From Agelaius tricolor (lineage: Eukaryota > Chordata > Aves > Passeriformes > Icteridae), in assembly GCA_023055355.1 (NCBI GenBank), contig JALJCS010000054.1, positions 496,001 to 560,000 of the forward strand: 64,000 bases of DNA, in the 5' to 3' direction. The notes under the pieces are model-generated. The model saw nothing but the letters and a program-made list of their open reading frames with translations, did not search any database and was not told where the DNA came from. Each line of letters opens with the position of its first letter. The first letter of the stretch is position 1. Positions 26,617 to 37,760 of this stretch are shown one piece after another. A program made the translations under genes and the position numbers.

Positions 26617-29600
26617 ATGGAGCTGCTGGGGGCTCTGAGCCCCCCGTGGTGGCTCCTCCTGCTCCTGCTGCTGGCCCTGCTGCTCCGGGCCACCCGCAGG
26701 AGCCCCTGGGACCCCCGCAAGTGTCCCACTGACCTGACGGGCAAGACAGTGATTGTCACCGGAGCCAACAGCGGTGAGCAGGGAGGGCGGGGACACGTCT
26801 GGGGGAGGTGGCGCGATGGCTGCGGGGTGGCCTGCAGGGGACATGGGTGTCCCTTGGCCAGCCCGGGACCCCAGTCCCTGCTTTGGCTGCGGAAGAAGCT
26901 GGCGGCCATCCCTGGGCACCCACAGTGTGCTCCCGGTGCCCTCTGCTCACCTTCCTTAACTCGGGACTGTTAATGACTGACGGACAAGGCCAGCACAGCC
27001 ACCATGTCACACCAGGGATGGGGTCACCGCTCCCAGCTGTGTTCCCCTGCCACTGCTGGAGATGCTGGGACCCCCAGACTGGGACTGGCATGTCCACACG
27101 CACCCAGGGACGAGTGACCCCACGCGTGCCGTGCTCCATCCCCACCCCAGCGCCCTCCATTTCCCGCTGGGTGGTTTTGGCCGTGGCAGGGGCAGCCCAA
27201 ACGCGGGGGCACGGGCCCCAAAGGAGCAGCGGGACCTGTCTGGGATCAGCCCACACCCCCTCCGTGTCCCGCAGGCATCGGCAAGTGCGTGGCCATGGAG
27301 CTGGCTCGGCGCAATGCCCGCACCATCCTGGCGTGCCGGAGCCGGGAGCGGGGCCAGGCGGCCGTGCGGGAGATCCGGGCGGCCACCGGGAACCCGGCGG
27401 TGCTGCTGAGGCTGCTGGACACCGGCTCGCTGGCCTCGGTGCGAGCCTTCGCCGCCGCCGTGCTGCGGGAGGAGCCGCGCCTGGACGTGCTGGTCAACAA
27501 CGCCGGAGTCACCGGTAGGTGCCGGGCAAAACCCTCCGGCCACAAGAGGGGTCCAGAGCCTGTCCCGATGCCCGCGGCACTGCCCCGCTGTGGGGGTACC
27601 AGCTGTCGGTTTGTCCGTCTGGATTGAAGGCATTGGAGACTCTGATTCTAAGCTGGTGTTGATCTATTGGAAGGAAGGAGGGCTCTGCAGAGAGACTCAG
27701 ATGGGTTGGATGGATGGGCAAAGTGCAACAGCGTGGAGTTCAATCAGTCTAAGTGAGAGTTCTGCATTTTGGCCACAAAAATCCCCTACAATGTTACAAA
27801 CTGGGGCCAGTGTTCAGGCAGAAAGGGACCTGGGGGTGCTACTCGACAGCAGGTGGAATTTGAGCCAGAAGTGTGCCCTGGTGGCCAAGAAGGCCAATGG
27901 TTCCTGGCCTGGATCAGGAATGGTGTCCCCAGCAGGAGCAGGGAGGTCATTCTGTGCCTGAGGAATTGTGAGACCAGCAGGAGCAGGGAGGTCATTCTGT
28001 GCCTGAGGAATGGTGTCCCCAGCAGGAGCAGGGAGGTCATTCTGCCCCTGTAGAATTGTGAGACCAGCAGGAGCAGGGAGGTCATTCTGCCCTGAGGAAT
28101 GGTGTGTGCCCAGCAGGAGCAGGGAGGTCATTCTGTGCCTGAGGAATGGCGTGTGCCCAGCAGGAGCAGGGAGGTCATTCTGTGCCTGAGGAATGGTGTC
28201 CCCAGCAGGAGCAGGGAGGTCATTCTGTGCCTGTAGAATGGTGTGTCCCCAGCAGGAGCAGGGGGGTCATTCTGCCCTGAGGAATGGTGTGTGCCCAGCA
28301 GGAGCAGGGAGGTCATTCTGCCCCTGAGGAATGGCGTGTGCCCAGCAGGAGCAGGGAGGTCATTCTGCCCCTGTAGAATTGTGTGCCCAGGGAGGTCATT
28401 CTGCCCCTGTACTTGGCACTGATGAGGGCACGCCTCGAGTGCTGTGTCCAGTTCTGGCCCCTCAGTTTGGGAAGGACGTTGAGATGCTCAAACACAAGGC
28501 TGGTGAGGGGCTGGAACACAAACTCTGTGAGGAACGTTTGAAGGAGCTGGGGCTGTTTAGCCTGGAGAAGAGGAGGCTCAGGGGTGCCCTTATTGCTCTC
28601 TACACCTTCCTGGAGGGAGGTTGCAGACAGGTGGGGTCGGTCTCTGACAGAACCAGAGGACACAGTCCCAAGCTATGTCAGGGAAGGTGTAGGTTGGATA
28701 TTAGGAAGAAATTTTTCACCAAAAGCATAATAAAGTACTGGAATGCTCTTCCCAGGGAGGGGGTAGAATCACCATCTCTGGATGTGTTTAAAAAAGCCTG
28801 GCCATGGCACTTGGGGCTAGAGTCTGGTTGAGGTGTGAGGGCACAGGTTGGACTCAATGATCTTAGAGGTCTCTTCCAACCTCATCATTCTGTGATTATT
28901 CTGTGATTCTGTGTTTGGACTCAAGTGTTTATTATTTCTTATCAGTAAAAGTCTCACTACTGTGAGTTCAGCAGCTTTTCATTAGAAGGCACAAAATGGC
29001 CAACAATCTCTTGTTCCAAGGTCTTTTAAGACTAAACCATCCAATTAAGAGCTGACACCTGGATTATTTTCCCTTTTAACCCAATAACTGATCCCAATGC
29101 AGACTTTTCTGCCCAATTACAAAATGCCACCCAAACCCATGGAGAAGAAGGGAGAAGAAGCATGAAGAAGAAGCCCAGGATGACACCCTGTGCCCTCCAT
29201 CTTGCTTCCATCCACTACATACTAAAAATCCCAAAACCTCAATTTCTCACCAAGTGACACACCTGCACTACTCTCTACAATCTATTTCACACTTTTGTGG
29301 GTTCCAGTCTATCTTGAAGCCTGGGAAACTTTCTCCATGAGTGAGGGTCAGAGTCAGTGCTGCCCTGGGGGTCAGGGCACCCCAGAGCAGACAGAGAAAC
29401 ATTCCCTGTGTGCCCTGGGTTTCCACACCCACCCTCCTTTCAGGGCTGCCCTTCGCCATCACGTCGGAAGGCCTGGAGCAAACCTTCACCACCAACTACC
29501 TGGGCCCATTCCTGCTCACCAACCTCCTCCTGGGTGAGTGCAGGGGCTGGGGGAGTCAGGGGGGCTCTGGGGACTCCTCCTCGCTCACCACCTATCCTGG

Positions 29601-31190
29601 TATAATTACCAATGAATGATTGGTAATTATTGGTATAATTACTAATATAGCAAACGGGATGTGCCTTGGATGGTCTGGCACAAACCAAATGGCAGCACTG
29701 TGGTGTTTCACCCCAGAGACACTTTTTGACTGGCTGGATGTGTGGTCTTTCACCCCAGGGACACTTTTTGGCTGGCTGGATGTGTGGTGTTTCGCCCCAG
29801 GGACACTTTTTGGCTGGCTGGATGTGTGGTGTTTCGCCCCAGGGACACTTTTTGGCTGGCTGGATGTGTGGTGTTTCGCCCCAGGGACACTTTTTGGCTG
29901 GCTGGATGTTGCAGTGGGTGCTTGGAGGCAAGTCCAGGCACGCAGGAATTCTGGTGGTCCTCAGGTTTACCTCTGGTGGAGAAGCTTTAAGGGGATGGTG
30001 AAGGAAAGGAGTCGGTTCTGATGGAGGGTTTGGATCCAGAGCTTTATTGTGGCCCACAGGCCTCTGAACTCAGCAACAGCTCCAACAGAACTCCCTGAGC
30101 CCGTGGTTGCTCTTTTACCTGAGGAAGGGGAGGAGGGAAAGGGTAGGAGCCACCAAGAAGGAGGTTTTAAGGGACAAAGGACACCTGGATGGCCCAATGT
30201 CCCCCAGGGCGTGGAGGGCATCTTTTGAATCTGCCCAATCACTCGATGCCCCTCTGGAATGCCAGGACTGACTGACAGTGCTGGGAGGGGGAAGGAGAGG
30301 AGACTGACACAGCTGGCAGGGAATTATCAGGGAGGAACCCGGGGTTTCTGAGGCAAACCGTGACATGGCACCGCAACACCAATGCCCTGCTTGGCACAGA
30401 GCTGCTGAAGGCCTCGGCGCCCGCCCGGGTGGTGAACGTGTCGTCGTTCCGGCACAGCGTGGGCACGGCCGATGGCGGGTACCTGACGGGGCAGCGGCGC
30501 CCGGGCGGGCACGACGCCGCCTACAACAGCACCAAGCTGATGAACGTGCTCTTCACCGCCGAGCTGGCACGGCGCCTGCAGGGCACAGGTGGGTGCTGGG
30601 CCGTGGCACCCTGGGGACATCCCCTGTGCCAACTCCCTGTGCCAGATCTCAGGGGCTGCTGGCAGAGCTGGGGGGTCTGAGAGACTCGCTGGGACCCCCC
30701 AAGGGTGGCAGAGCCCCGGCTGTGGTCAGGCTGGAGGCTGCTCCTGCTGCTCCCTGAGGGATTTGGGGTCCCTGGGGTGCCCACCCTGCTGACGGTGCGG
30801 CCTGGCAGGGGTGACGGCCAACGCGCTGAGCCCGGGCGTGGTGAGCACCAGCATCATGCGCCACTTCAGCTGGCCCGTGCGGGCGCTCTTCGTCCTCCTC
30901 CGCCCCTTGATGAAGGTGAGCGGGGTCGGGTCCTGCCCAGCCTGGGGGCAGCAGGGTGGGAGGGGGGTGCCAGACCTCTCCTCACCCCCATTTCCCCACA
31001 GTCAGCCGAGCAGGGCGCTGCCAGCACCATCTTCTGCGCCATCTCGGAGGAGGCCGAGGGCATCACCGGGAAATATTTTGACAGCAGCTGCCGGCTGGCG
31101 CTGCCCTCGGCGGCCGCCCGCGACCCCGCGCTGGCACGGAAGCTCTGGGAGGCATCGGAGCGGCTGACGGGGCTCTCGGAGCAGGGCTGA
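26617..31190 (+). CDS. Membrane-anchored short-chain dehydrogenase/reductase, RDH11/12/13-DHRS13 type
   Basis: Six coding exons: 26617-26773, 27275-27514, 29444-29533, 30400-30588, 30809-30915, 31002-31190; total 972 nt, 323 aa. Residues about 10-27 are a Leu-rich membrane anchor ([15 protein letters not shown]). The Rossmann cofactor motif TGANSGIG spans exons 1 and 2. The structural motif NNAG, the serine in VVNVSS and the catalytic YNSTK (YxxxK) are all present, so the enzyme should be active. The C-terminal half reads [20 protein letters not shown], typical of the microsomal retinol dehydrogenase branch, which uses NADP(H) to interconvert retinoids or other aldehydes and alcohols. Substrate cannot be told from sequence, and I cannot decide among RDH11/12/13 and DHRS13 relatives. 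Intron 2 contains a long CR1. It is convergent with the LRR gene. Confidence 0.9.
27605..28914 (+). mobile_element. CR1 LINE, 3' part with 3' terminus
   Basis: Sequence follows the avian CR1 3' region in order: gagggtcc-type start, gaaagggacctgggggtgct, ggccaagaaggccaatgg, cctcgagtgctgtgtccagt, agcctggagaagaggaggct, ttggatattaggaagaaatt, and the tail gttggactcaatgatcttag ending in repeated attctgtg. It is in the sense orientation in intron 2 of the dehydrogenase gene. Its centre is expanded into a minisatellite. It carries no intact reverse transcriptase frame. Confidence 0.9.
27925..28395. repeat. Minisatellite within the CR1 element
   Basis: About ten copies of a 43-48 bp unit built on agcaggagcagggaggtcat, with alternating linkers (tctgtgcctgaggaatg, tctgcccctgtagaatt). 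The same segment occurs once in ordinary CR1 3' ends, so the array expanded inside the element. Confidence 0.9.
28915..29443. other. Intron 2 remainder of the dehydrogenase gene
   Basis: AT-richer unique sequence between the CR1 terminus and the exon at 29444. I see no gene or recognisable transposon here. Confidence 0.5.
29697..29912. repeat. 42-bp tandem repeat in dehydrogenase intron 3
   Basis: Five copies of a unit containing cccagggacactttttggct and ggctggatgtgtggtgtttc, about 42 bp apart. Confidence 0.9.
29930..30365 (-). mobile_element. Possible endogenous retroviral LTR fragment
   Basis: On the minus strand the segment contains ccacaataaagctctggatc, an AATAAA in the setting common to avian LTRs, and Ser/Leu-like low-complexity flanks. 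I saw no clear TG...CA termini, target duplication or internal retroviral gene, so this is a tentative call on composition and the poly(A) motif only. Confidence 0.3.
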
Positions 31191-31279
31191 GCCACCAGGA
31201 TGTCACCCCATTGATGTCACCCCACTCCACTGGCTGCTGCCGAGGGGACAACACGGCACCGGCCAGTGACTGTGACACT

Positions 31280-31288
31280 TTTATTAAA
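31280..31288. terminator. Overlapping convergent poly(A) signals
   Basis: The nine bases tttattaaa read AATAAA on the minus strand (31285-31280), serving the LRR gene 14 bp past its stop, and ATTAAA on the plus strand (31283-31288), about 95 bp past the dehydrogenase stop. Confidence 0.65.
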
Positions 31289-31298
31289 AACCCCGGCG

Positions 31299-33896
31299 CT
31301 ACTCCCAGGTGATGTCCAGCTCCAGGCGCTGCTTCCTCACCTCCTGCAGGAAGCTGTCGTAGTCGCGCCGGTGGATGTCGGGGCAGCGGGACAGCTCCAG
31401 GCGCCGCAGGGGCCCCTCGGAGCCCAGCAGCTGCCACACGGTGCCGGGGGACACGCGGCTCCCGGCCAGCGACAGCTCCCGCAGCTCCCGCAGCCCCGGC
31501 AGCGCCGGCTCCAGCACCGAGTCCAGCGGGAAGGGCAGCGCCAGCAGGCGCAGGGTCTGCAGCCGCGGGGCCCCGCACAGCACCGAGGCCAGCGTGGAGC
31601 TCAGCACCGGCCCGTGTGCGGCTGGAACGGGCCCGGCCAGGCTCAGCGAGAAGCTCTGGAGCTGGGGCAGCCCCCGGGGCAGCAGGTCGGTGGCCCAGCG
31701 TGGCGCCGGGCCGGGGGGCTCCTCCTCGGGGGGCTCCTGGTGGGCGCGGGGGTCCGGTGGCACTTCCAGCTCGGCGCTGAAGCTCTGCAGGCCGGGGCAG
31801 CCGGCGAGGAGGGCGGGCAGCGAGAGAGGGTCCCGGCAGGTGAAGCCGTGCAGGGTCAGGGCACGCAGGCGGGTGCCCAGGCCCTGTGCCAGGGGCAGCA
31901 GCTCTGCCAGCGCCCGGCCGTGCCGCCCGGAGCAGCCCAGCGTCACTCGGGACAGGCGACGCCAGCCCGGCAGCTCCCGGAGCCCTGAGGAGCCGGGACT
32001 GTCCCCAAGCCACACGCTGACCTCCTGGGCCTGGGGACACACGGCGTGGACGGTGCTCAGGGCGTCCTCCTCCACCTCCTCCAGCTGCCGCAGGGGCAGC
32101 GTGAGCGGGGCTCCCTCCTTTGCAGCCTCCCGGCCCCGTGCCAGCTCCTCCAGCGAGGGGAATCCCTCGGAGTCCTCGGTGCCACCCAGCTCCCCTGAGT
32201 GCAGCAACCGCAGGGCATCCGGCAGGGCACCGTGTGCCAGCACCTCCAGGCACGGCAGGGCCAGCAGCAGGAAGGCCACGGCAGCCACCGCGTCCCCGTC
32301 CCCGGCGTGCTCCAGGTCGCGGGCCAGCAGCACACGGAGTGTGGGACAGCCCGGGCTCTGCTCGGCAGGGTCATAGGCCAGGTGGCGCAGGGCGCGCGGT
32401 GTCACCTTCCTGCAGCCGGTGACATCGAGCTCCCGCAGGTGGCGGCAGCAGGAGCCCACGGCCGACAGCACCTGGAGGTTGGCCTGGGTGTGGGCCAGCC
32501 CCAGGCGGCTCAGGCGGGGCAGCCCCTCGGCCAGGTCCACCAGCACGGACGGCGAGAGCCGCCCGCAGCCGCCCAGCTCCAGCACGCTCAGACCCTGCAG
32601 CCACACGGGGACAGCCTCAGGGGGGCGGCCAGGGGGGCACGGATGCCACTCTCACCCCCTGCAAGACTCAGAGAGGGTGGGCAGGCTCTGTCTGCTCCCC
32701 CTGTGCCAACCCTTGGGCCCATGGATGATGGCACCCCCAGCCCCGTGGATGCTGAGCACCCCAAGCTCTATCCCCTAACCCCATGCAAGGTGGGCACCCC
32801 CAGCCCCACAAAGGATGGGCACCCCAGTCCCACTCTTCTATCCCCTAGAGGGGGTCACACCCAACCTAACTCCCCCTGTCCCACACACCATGGCACTCCC
32901 AGAGTGTTGTCAGCCCCTGCCCCATGGATGGTGAGCACCCATCCCAAATTCTATCCCCCTTACCCCATGGAAGGTGGGCACCCCCAGGCACACTCTCCTA
33001 TCCCCTTAGAGGGTGGTCACACCCAACCTAACTCCCCCTACCCCACAGCCCTGATCCCCCAGAGTGCTGTCACCCCCTGCCCCATGGATGGTGAGCACCC
33101 ATCCCAAGCTCTATCCTTCTTACCCTATGGAAAATGGGCACCCCCAGGCCCACAGAGGATGAGCACCCCTGTCCCACTCTCCCATCCCCTAGAGGGGGTC
33201 ACACCCAACCTAACTCCCCCTGCCCCACACACCACGGCACTCCCAGAGTGCTGTCACCCCCTGCCCCATGGATGCTGAGCACCCACCCCAAGCTCCATCC
33301 ATCCTAACCCCATGCAAGGTGGGCACCCCCAGCCCCACAAAGAATGGGCACCCCTGTCCCACTCTCCCATCCCCTTAGAGGGGTTCCCACCCAGCCTCGC
33401 TGTCCCAACCCCACAGACATCGCTCCCAGCCCCATCCCCTAACCCACAGCAGCCGTGCCCCTCTCGCAGCCCCTGCCCCGTGCCCACCTGGCAGCGCAGC
33501 ACGATGAGGTGCCCCAGGGCGTTGTTGGCCAGGGCAGGGCAGGCTCTCAGGCTGAGCTGGCGCAGGTGTGGCAGCAGCAGCAGGTGCAGCGCTGCCCGCG
33601 ACAGCCGCCGGCTCGTCCCCAGCAGCCGCAGCAGCTCCTGCACCAGCCCGCAGGCTGGGGGGGACAGCGGGGTCAGCGAGGCCTGGGGACACCCCCTGCC
33701 ACCCCCCCGGGGGTCCCAGTGGCCCGGGGCACCCCCAGAGCTCACCCAGGTCGTTGAAAGGCCCCACGAGGAAGCGGAAGTCGTACTCGTCCAGGTAATT
33801 GTCACTGTAGTCCTTGGCCCAGAGGCTCTGCATGTGCTGGGCCAGGTTCTGCAGGCACAGCGAGGTCAGCGTGGGCACGGCCCGGCGCTGGGGCAT
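31299..33896 (-). CDS. Leucine-rich repeat protein, unnamed (F-box/AMN1-like LRR)
   Basis: Three coding exons: 33896-33746, 33654-33488 and a large last exon 32594-31299; 1614 nt, 537 aa. Start MPQRRAVPTLTSLCLQNLAQ; the AMN1 and ZYG11-type N-termini have a comparable layout. The body is a series of irregular LRRs of the cysteine-containing class (LRQLSLRACPALANNALGHL, LSVLELGGCGRLSPSVLVDL, LRELDVTGCRKVTPRALRHL) and ends FLQEVRKQRLELDITWE. No F-box, signal peptide or membrane segment was recognised. Such LRRs are protein-interaction solenoids, often in ubiquitin-ligase adaptors, but no function can be assigned. An upstream untranslated exon probably lies in the CpG island at 35.6-36.1 kb. The acceptor and start codon of the first coding exon lie within the edge of a minisatellite. 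Confidence 0.85.
32690..33400. repeat. 160-186 bp tandem repeat in the LRR gene intron
   Basis: Four copies of a unit containing tagagggggtcacacccaac and ccccatggatggtgagcacc; landmark positions about 32847, 33008, 33190 and 33376. Each copy also contains shorter internal repetition. Confidence 0.9.
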
Positions 33897-34490
33897 CCCT
33901 GCATGGGCACAGGGACAGGGACAGTCACCATGGGCACGGCCCAGTGCTGGGCATCCCTGCATGGGCACAGGGACAGTCAGGGACAGCCACTGTGGGCACT
34001 GCCCACCTCTGGGGCATCCCTGCATGGGCAGAGGGACAGGGACAGTCAGGGACAGTCACCATGGGCATGGCCTGGGGCTGGGGCATCCCTGCATGGGCAC
34101 AGGGACAGTCAGGGACAGCCACTGTGCCACCAGGACATCCCTGGGACAGGGACAGCCAGCACAGGCACTGCCCGCCCCTGGGGCATCCCTGCATGGGGAC
34201 AGGGACAGTCAGGGACAGCCACCATGGGCACTGCCCGCCCCTGGGGCATCTCTGGGACAGGGATAGGGACAGTCAGGGACAGCCACTGTGCCACCAGGAC
34301 ATCCCTGGGACAGGGACAGTCAGGGACAGCCGGCACAGGCACTGCCTGCTGCCAGGGTATCCCTGCACGGGGACAGTCAGGGACAGCCATCGTGGGCACT
34401 GCCCGCCCCTGGGGCATCCCTGCATGGGGACAGGGACAGTCACTGTGGGCACCGTGCCACCAGGACATCCCTGGGACAGGGGAAAAAACC
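33870..34490. repeat. 60-70 bp minisatellite overlapping the LRR first coding exon
   Basis: Units contain ggggcatccctgcatgggca and cagggacagtcagggacagc, with a variant accaggacatccctggga. The first unit (33871-33912) includes the start codon and splice acceptor of the LRR gene; the rest extends upstream of them relative to the gene. Confidence 0.9.
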
Positions 34491-34760
34491 AAACGGGAAA
34501 TGGGGAAAAAAAACCAACGGGAAATGGGGAAAAGACCCTGGGAAATGGGAAAAGACCCTGGGAAATGGGAAAAGAGCTCTGGAAAATGGGAAAAAAACCC
34601 TGGAAATGGGAAAAACCCCGGGAAATGAGACAAACCCTGGGAAATGAGACAATACACTGGGAAATGGGGAAAGAGCCCCAGGAAATGGGGAAAAACCTGG
34701 GAAATGGGGAAAGAACCTCAGGTACTGGAAAAGGACCCTCTGGGACAGGAGGAGACCCCT
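34480..34760. repeat. GGAAATGGGAAAAACCCT array
   Basis: 18-21 bp purine-rich units (aaatgggaaaagaccctgg) following directly on the previous array, in the 5' intron of the LRR gene. Confidence 0.85.
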
Positions 34761-34954
34761 GGGAACTGGGAAAGTCCCTCCAGGAAGCAGCTGAGGAACA
34801 GCAGAGGGAGCTGAGAGAGCTCTGGGACAGGGGAGCACGGTGAGTAACCAGGGCAGGGCTGTGTGCCACTGTCACTGTCACCAGGGCAGGGCCGTGTGCC
34901 ACCGTCACTGTCACCAGGGCAGAGTCCAACGGGAACTCCCACGGACAGCAACGG

Positions 34955-35375
34955 AACATGGGATGGGACATTGGGGATGGGTACACTGGGAATGGGACAC
35001 CGGGAGGGGACACTGGGATGGGACACCAGGAGGGGACATTAGGGATGGGACACGGGAATGGGACATTGGGATGGGACACCGGGGACGGGACACTGGGGAT
35101 GGGACATTGGAATGGGACACCGGGAAGAGACATTGGGGATGAGACACCAGGATGGGACATTGGGGATGGGGCACCAAGAGGGGACATTAGGCTGGGACAC
35201 TGGGGATGGGACAGCAGGAGGAGACATTGGGATGGGACACCGGGGATGGGACACGGGGGATGGGATATGGGATGGGACATTGGAAATGGGACACGGGGAC
35301 GTGACATTGGAATGGGACACCGGGAATGGGATATTGGAAATAGGACACGGGGATGGGACACCGGGGATGGGTCCA
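34955..35375. repeat. GGGACATTGGGGATGGGACA array
   Basis: Units of about 20-24 bp (gggatgggacattgggga, gggacaccgggaatgg) repeated over 400 bp in the 5' intron of the LRR gene. Confidence 0.85.
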
Positions 35376-35599
35376 AACCCTTCTCGGAGGGACCGGATCG
35401 GGTCCAGCAGGGAAATTCCAAGGGAGGAAATTCCCCCCTTCCATCGGCCCTTCCTCGAGCCTGTCCTCGGGGATCCTCGGGGACCTTGAGACCCCCCCGC
35501 TTTGCGGTCCCCTCTGCCCGGTCCCCTCCCCAAATCCCAAAATCCCAACCAGAACCACAACCAGGACCCAACCCCAGCCAAACCCCACAGAATCAACAC

Positions 35600-36110
35600 C
35601 CCGTTCCCATGGCAACACCTCCCGCGACCACCCCATTACTGCGGGCGAGCCTGGCCAGCCCGGGAGCACTTACCGAGAGCCGACTGACCCCGTCCCGTCG
35701 CGTTGCTTTCTCCTCCTCCTTCTCCTTTTCCTCCTCATCCTCCTCCCCGGGCCTGGCCCCGCCATGACTTTCGCTGCCTTCACTTTGCGCACTGCGCATG
35801 CGCACAGCTTGAGGACCCTTCCGCCCTTACAGCCCTCGCGGGCTGCCCTAGGTCGTGCCTGACTCCCAGCGCGCCCATACGGGCATGGCGGGGGGGGCCC
35901 CACGCGTCAGGCACGGCACGGGGCAGCCCGCGGGGGCTTCGAGACCGGGCGGGGTCGACGGTACCGGGAGCGGCCGGGCCGGAGGTACCGGGGGAGGCCT
36001 GAGGGGTTCGGAGATTCCCGGAGCGTGCCGGGAATGAGCGGGGATGGGGATTTGGGGCGGGAGATGTGGATTTGGGGCGGGGGAGACACAGGGAGGTCCG
36101 GCGGTGCTGG
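35600..36110. promoter_or_regulatory. CpG-island promoter, probable LRR gene 5' end
   Basis: CpG-rich, non-repetitive DNA containing tttgcgcactgcgcatgcgc (an NRF1-like GCGCATGCGC palindrome at about 35793-35802) and a donor-like ctcggtaagtgctccc on the minus strand near 35665. It fits a non-coding first exon on the minus strand. A plus-strand transcript into the array region is also possible. Confidence 0.6.
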
Positions 36111-36114
36111 TGGG

Positions 36115-37760
36115 AGGCTGCGGGTGCTTCGTTGTGAGGGGATTGAGGGGGATCTGAGGGGGTTTCAAGGGTCTGGGTGCGGCTAAAGGGGTTTTTAGGG
36201 GGTTGTGGGAGGGATTTAGGGGTATTCGAGGAGCTTTAGGGGTTTTTTGAGTGATGCGTGAGAGATTTGAGTGGATCCGGGGCGGTTTGGGGGTTTAGGG
36301 GGCTCTAAAAGGGTTTTTGGGGATCTTGATGTGGGGGATTTAGGGGTGTGGGGGTGGATCTGGGGGATATTTAGGGGCTGTGAGCAGTTTATGGGGGTGT
36401 TTGGGGGCGTTTAGGGCTTTTTTGGGGTTATTTAGGGCTTTATGGGGGTGTTTGGGGAGGATTTAGGGGTGTGTTGAGTCATTTAGGGGCGTTGGGGGGA
36501 TTGTGGGATGTTTGAGGGCATTTAGGGGTTCTGGGAGGGTCTGTATGGATCTTTGAGGGGATTTAGGGGTGTTTGAAGGCATTTAGGGGTATTTGAAAGG
36601 GATTTCGGGGTTCTTGGTGTTGTGGAGGGGGCTGCAGGGATATTTCGGGATGTTTGGAGGAGTTAAGGGGTGTTTGGAGGGGATTCAGGGGTTTTAGGGT
36701 CATTTTGGGGTTGTGGGGGGATCTTCAGAGGCATTTAGGGATTTTTAGGGGCATTTTGGGGTTGTGGGAGGGTCTGCAGGGGTATTTAGGGATGTTTAGG
36801 GAGGACTTAGGGGTGTTTGGGGCCTTTTTGAGGTTCTGAGAGAGGCTGGAAGGGTTTTAGGGGGATTTAGGGGTGTTTGGAGGGGGTTTAGGAATGTTTG
36901 AGGGGCATTTAGGGCTGTTTTTGGGGCATTTAGGAGTATTTGAAAGGGATTTAGGTTTTTTTTAGGGGCATTTTGGGGTTGGGGGGGTCTGCAGGGGTAT
37001 TTAAGGGGCATTTAAGGCTGGTTTGGGGTTATTTAGGGCTGTTTTGGCGCATTTAGGTCTGTTCTGGGGACATTTAGGGATGTTTAGGGGCAGTTTAGGG
37101 GTGCTTAGGGCACATTTAGGGATGTTCTGAGGGGATTTAGGGATGTTTAGTGGGCATTTAGGGCTGTTTGGGGGCATTTAGTGAGGTTTTGGGGGTATTT
37201 AAGGATGTTTAGTGGGGATTTAGGGACATTTTGGGGCATTTAGGGACATTTTGGGGGCATTTGGTGGGGATTTAGGGACATTTTGGGGCATCTAGGGGGG
37301 ATTTAGGGGCATTTAGGACTGTTTGGGGGCATTTAGTGATGTTTTGGGGTTATTTAAGGATGTTTAGTGGGGATTCAGGAATATTTTGGGGCATTGAGAG
37401 GAGATTTAGGGATATTTGGGGGCATCTAGGGGGGATTCAGGGACGTTTTGGGGCATTTAGTGGGGATTTAGGGACATTTAGTGGGGATTTGGGGACATTT
37501 TGTGGCGTTTAGTGGAGATTTAGGGACATTTTGGGGCATTTAGGGGGGATTGAGGGCAATTTTGGAGGATTTAGGGGGCATTTGGGGCTGTTTTGGGGCA
37601 TTGAGGGGGAATTTAGGGCCATTTTGGGGCATTTAGGGTGGTTTAGGGCTGTTTAGAGGGGATACAGGGCCATTTTGGGGCATATAGTGGGGATTTGGGG
37701 CTGTTTTGAGGGGATTCAGGGCCATTTGGGGTATTTAGGGTGGTTTAGGCTCCTGGGAGG
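36115..37760. repeat. G/T-skewed array with many TTTAGGG motifs
   Basis: Degenerate units (gggatttaggggtgtttggg, ggggcatttagggatgtt) over 1.6 kb. The plus strand is very rich in G and T and poor in C. TTAGGG occurs many times but always embedded in longer, irregular units, not as a perfect telomeric tract. No exon was recognised. Confidence 0.9.

Noticed and set aside
29930..30365. Complete endogenous retrovirus
   Set aside because: Only an LTR-like poly(A) motif was seen; there is no gag, pol or env coding sequence nearby.
36115..37760. True interstitial telomeric repeat
   Set aside because: TTAGGG is frequent but not in perfect tandem; units are long and irregular. Kept as a finding about composition, not called as telomere.
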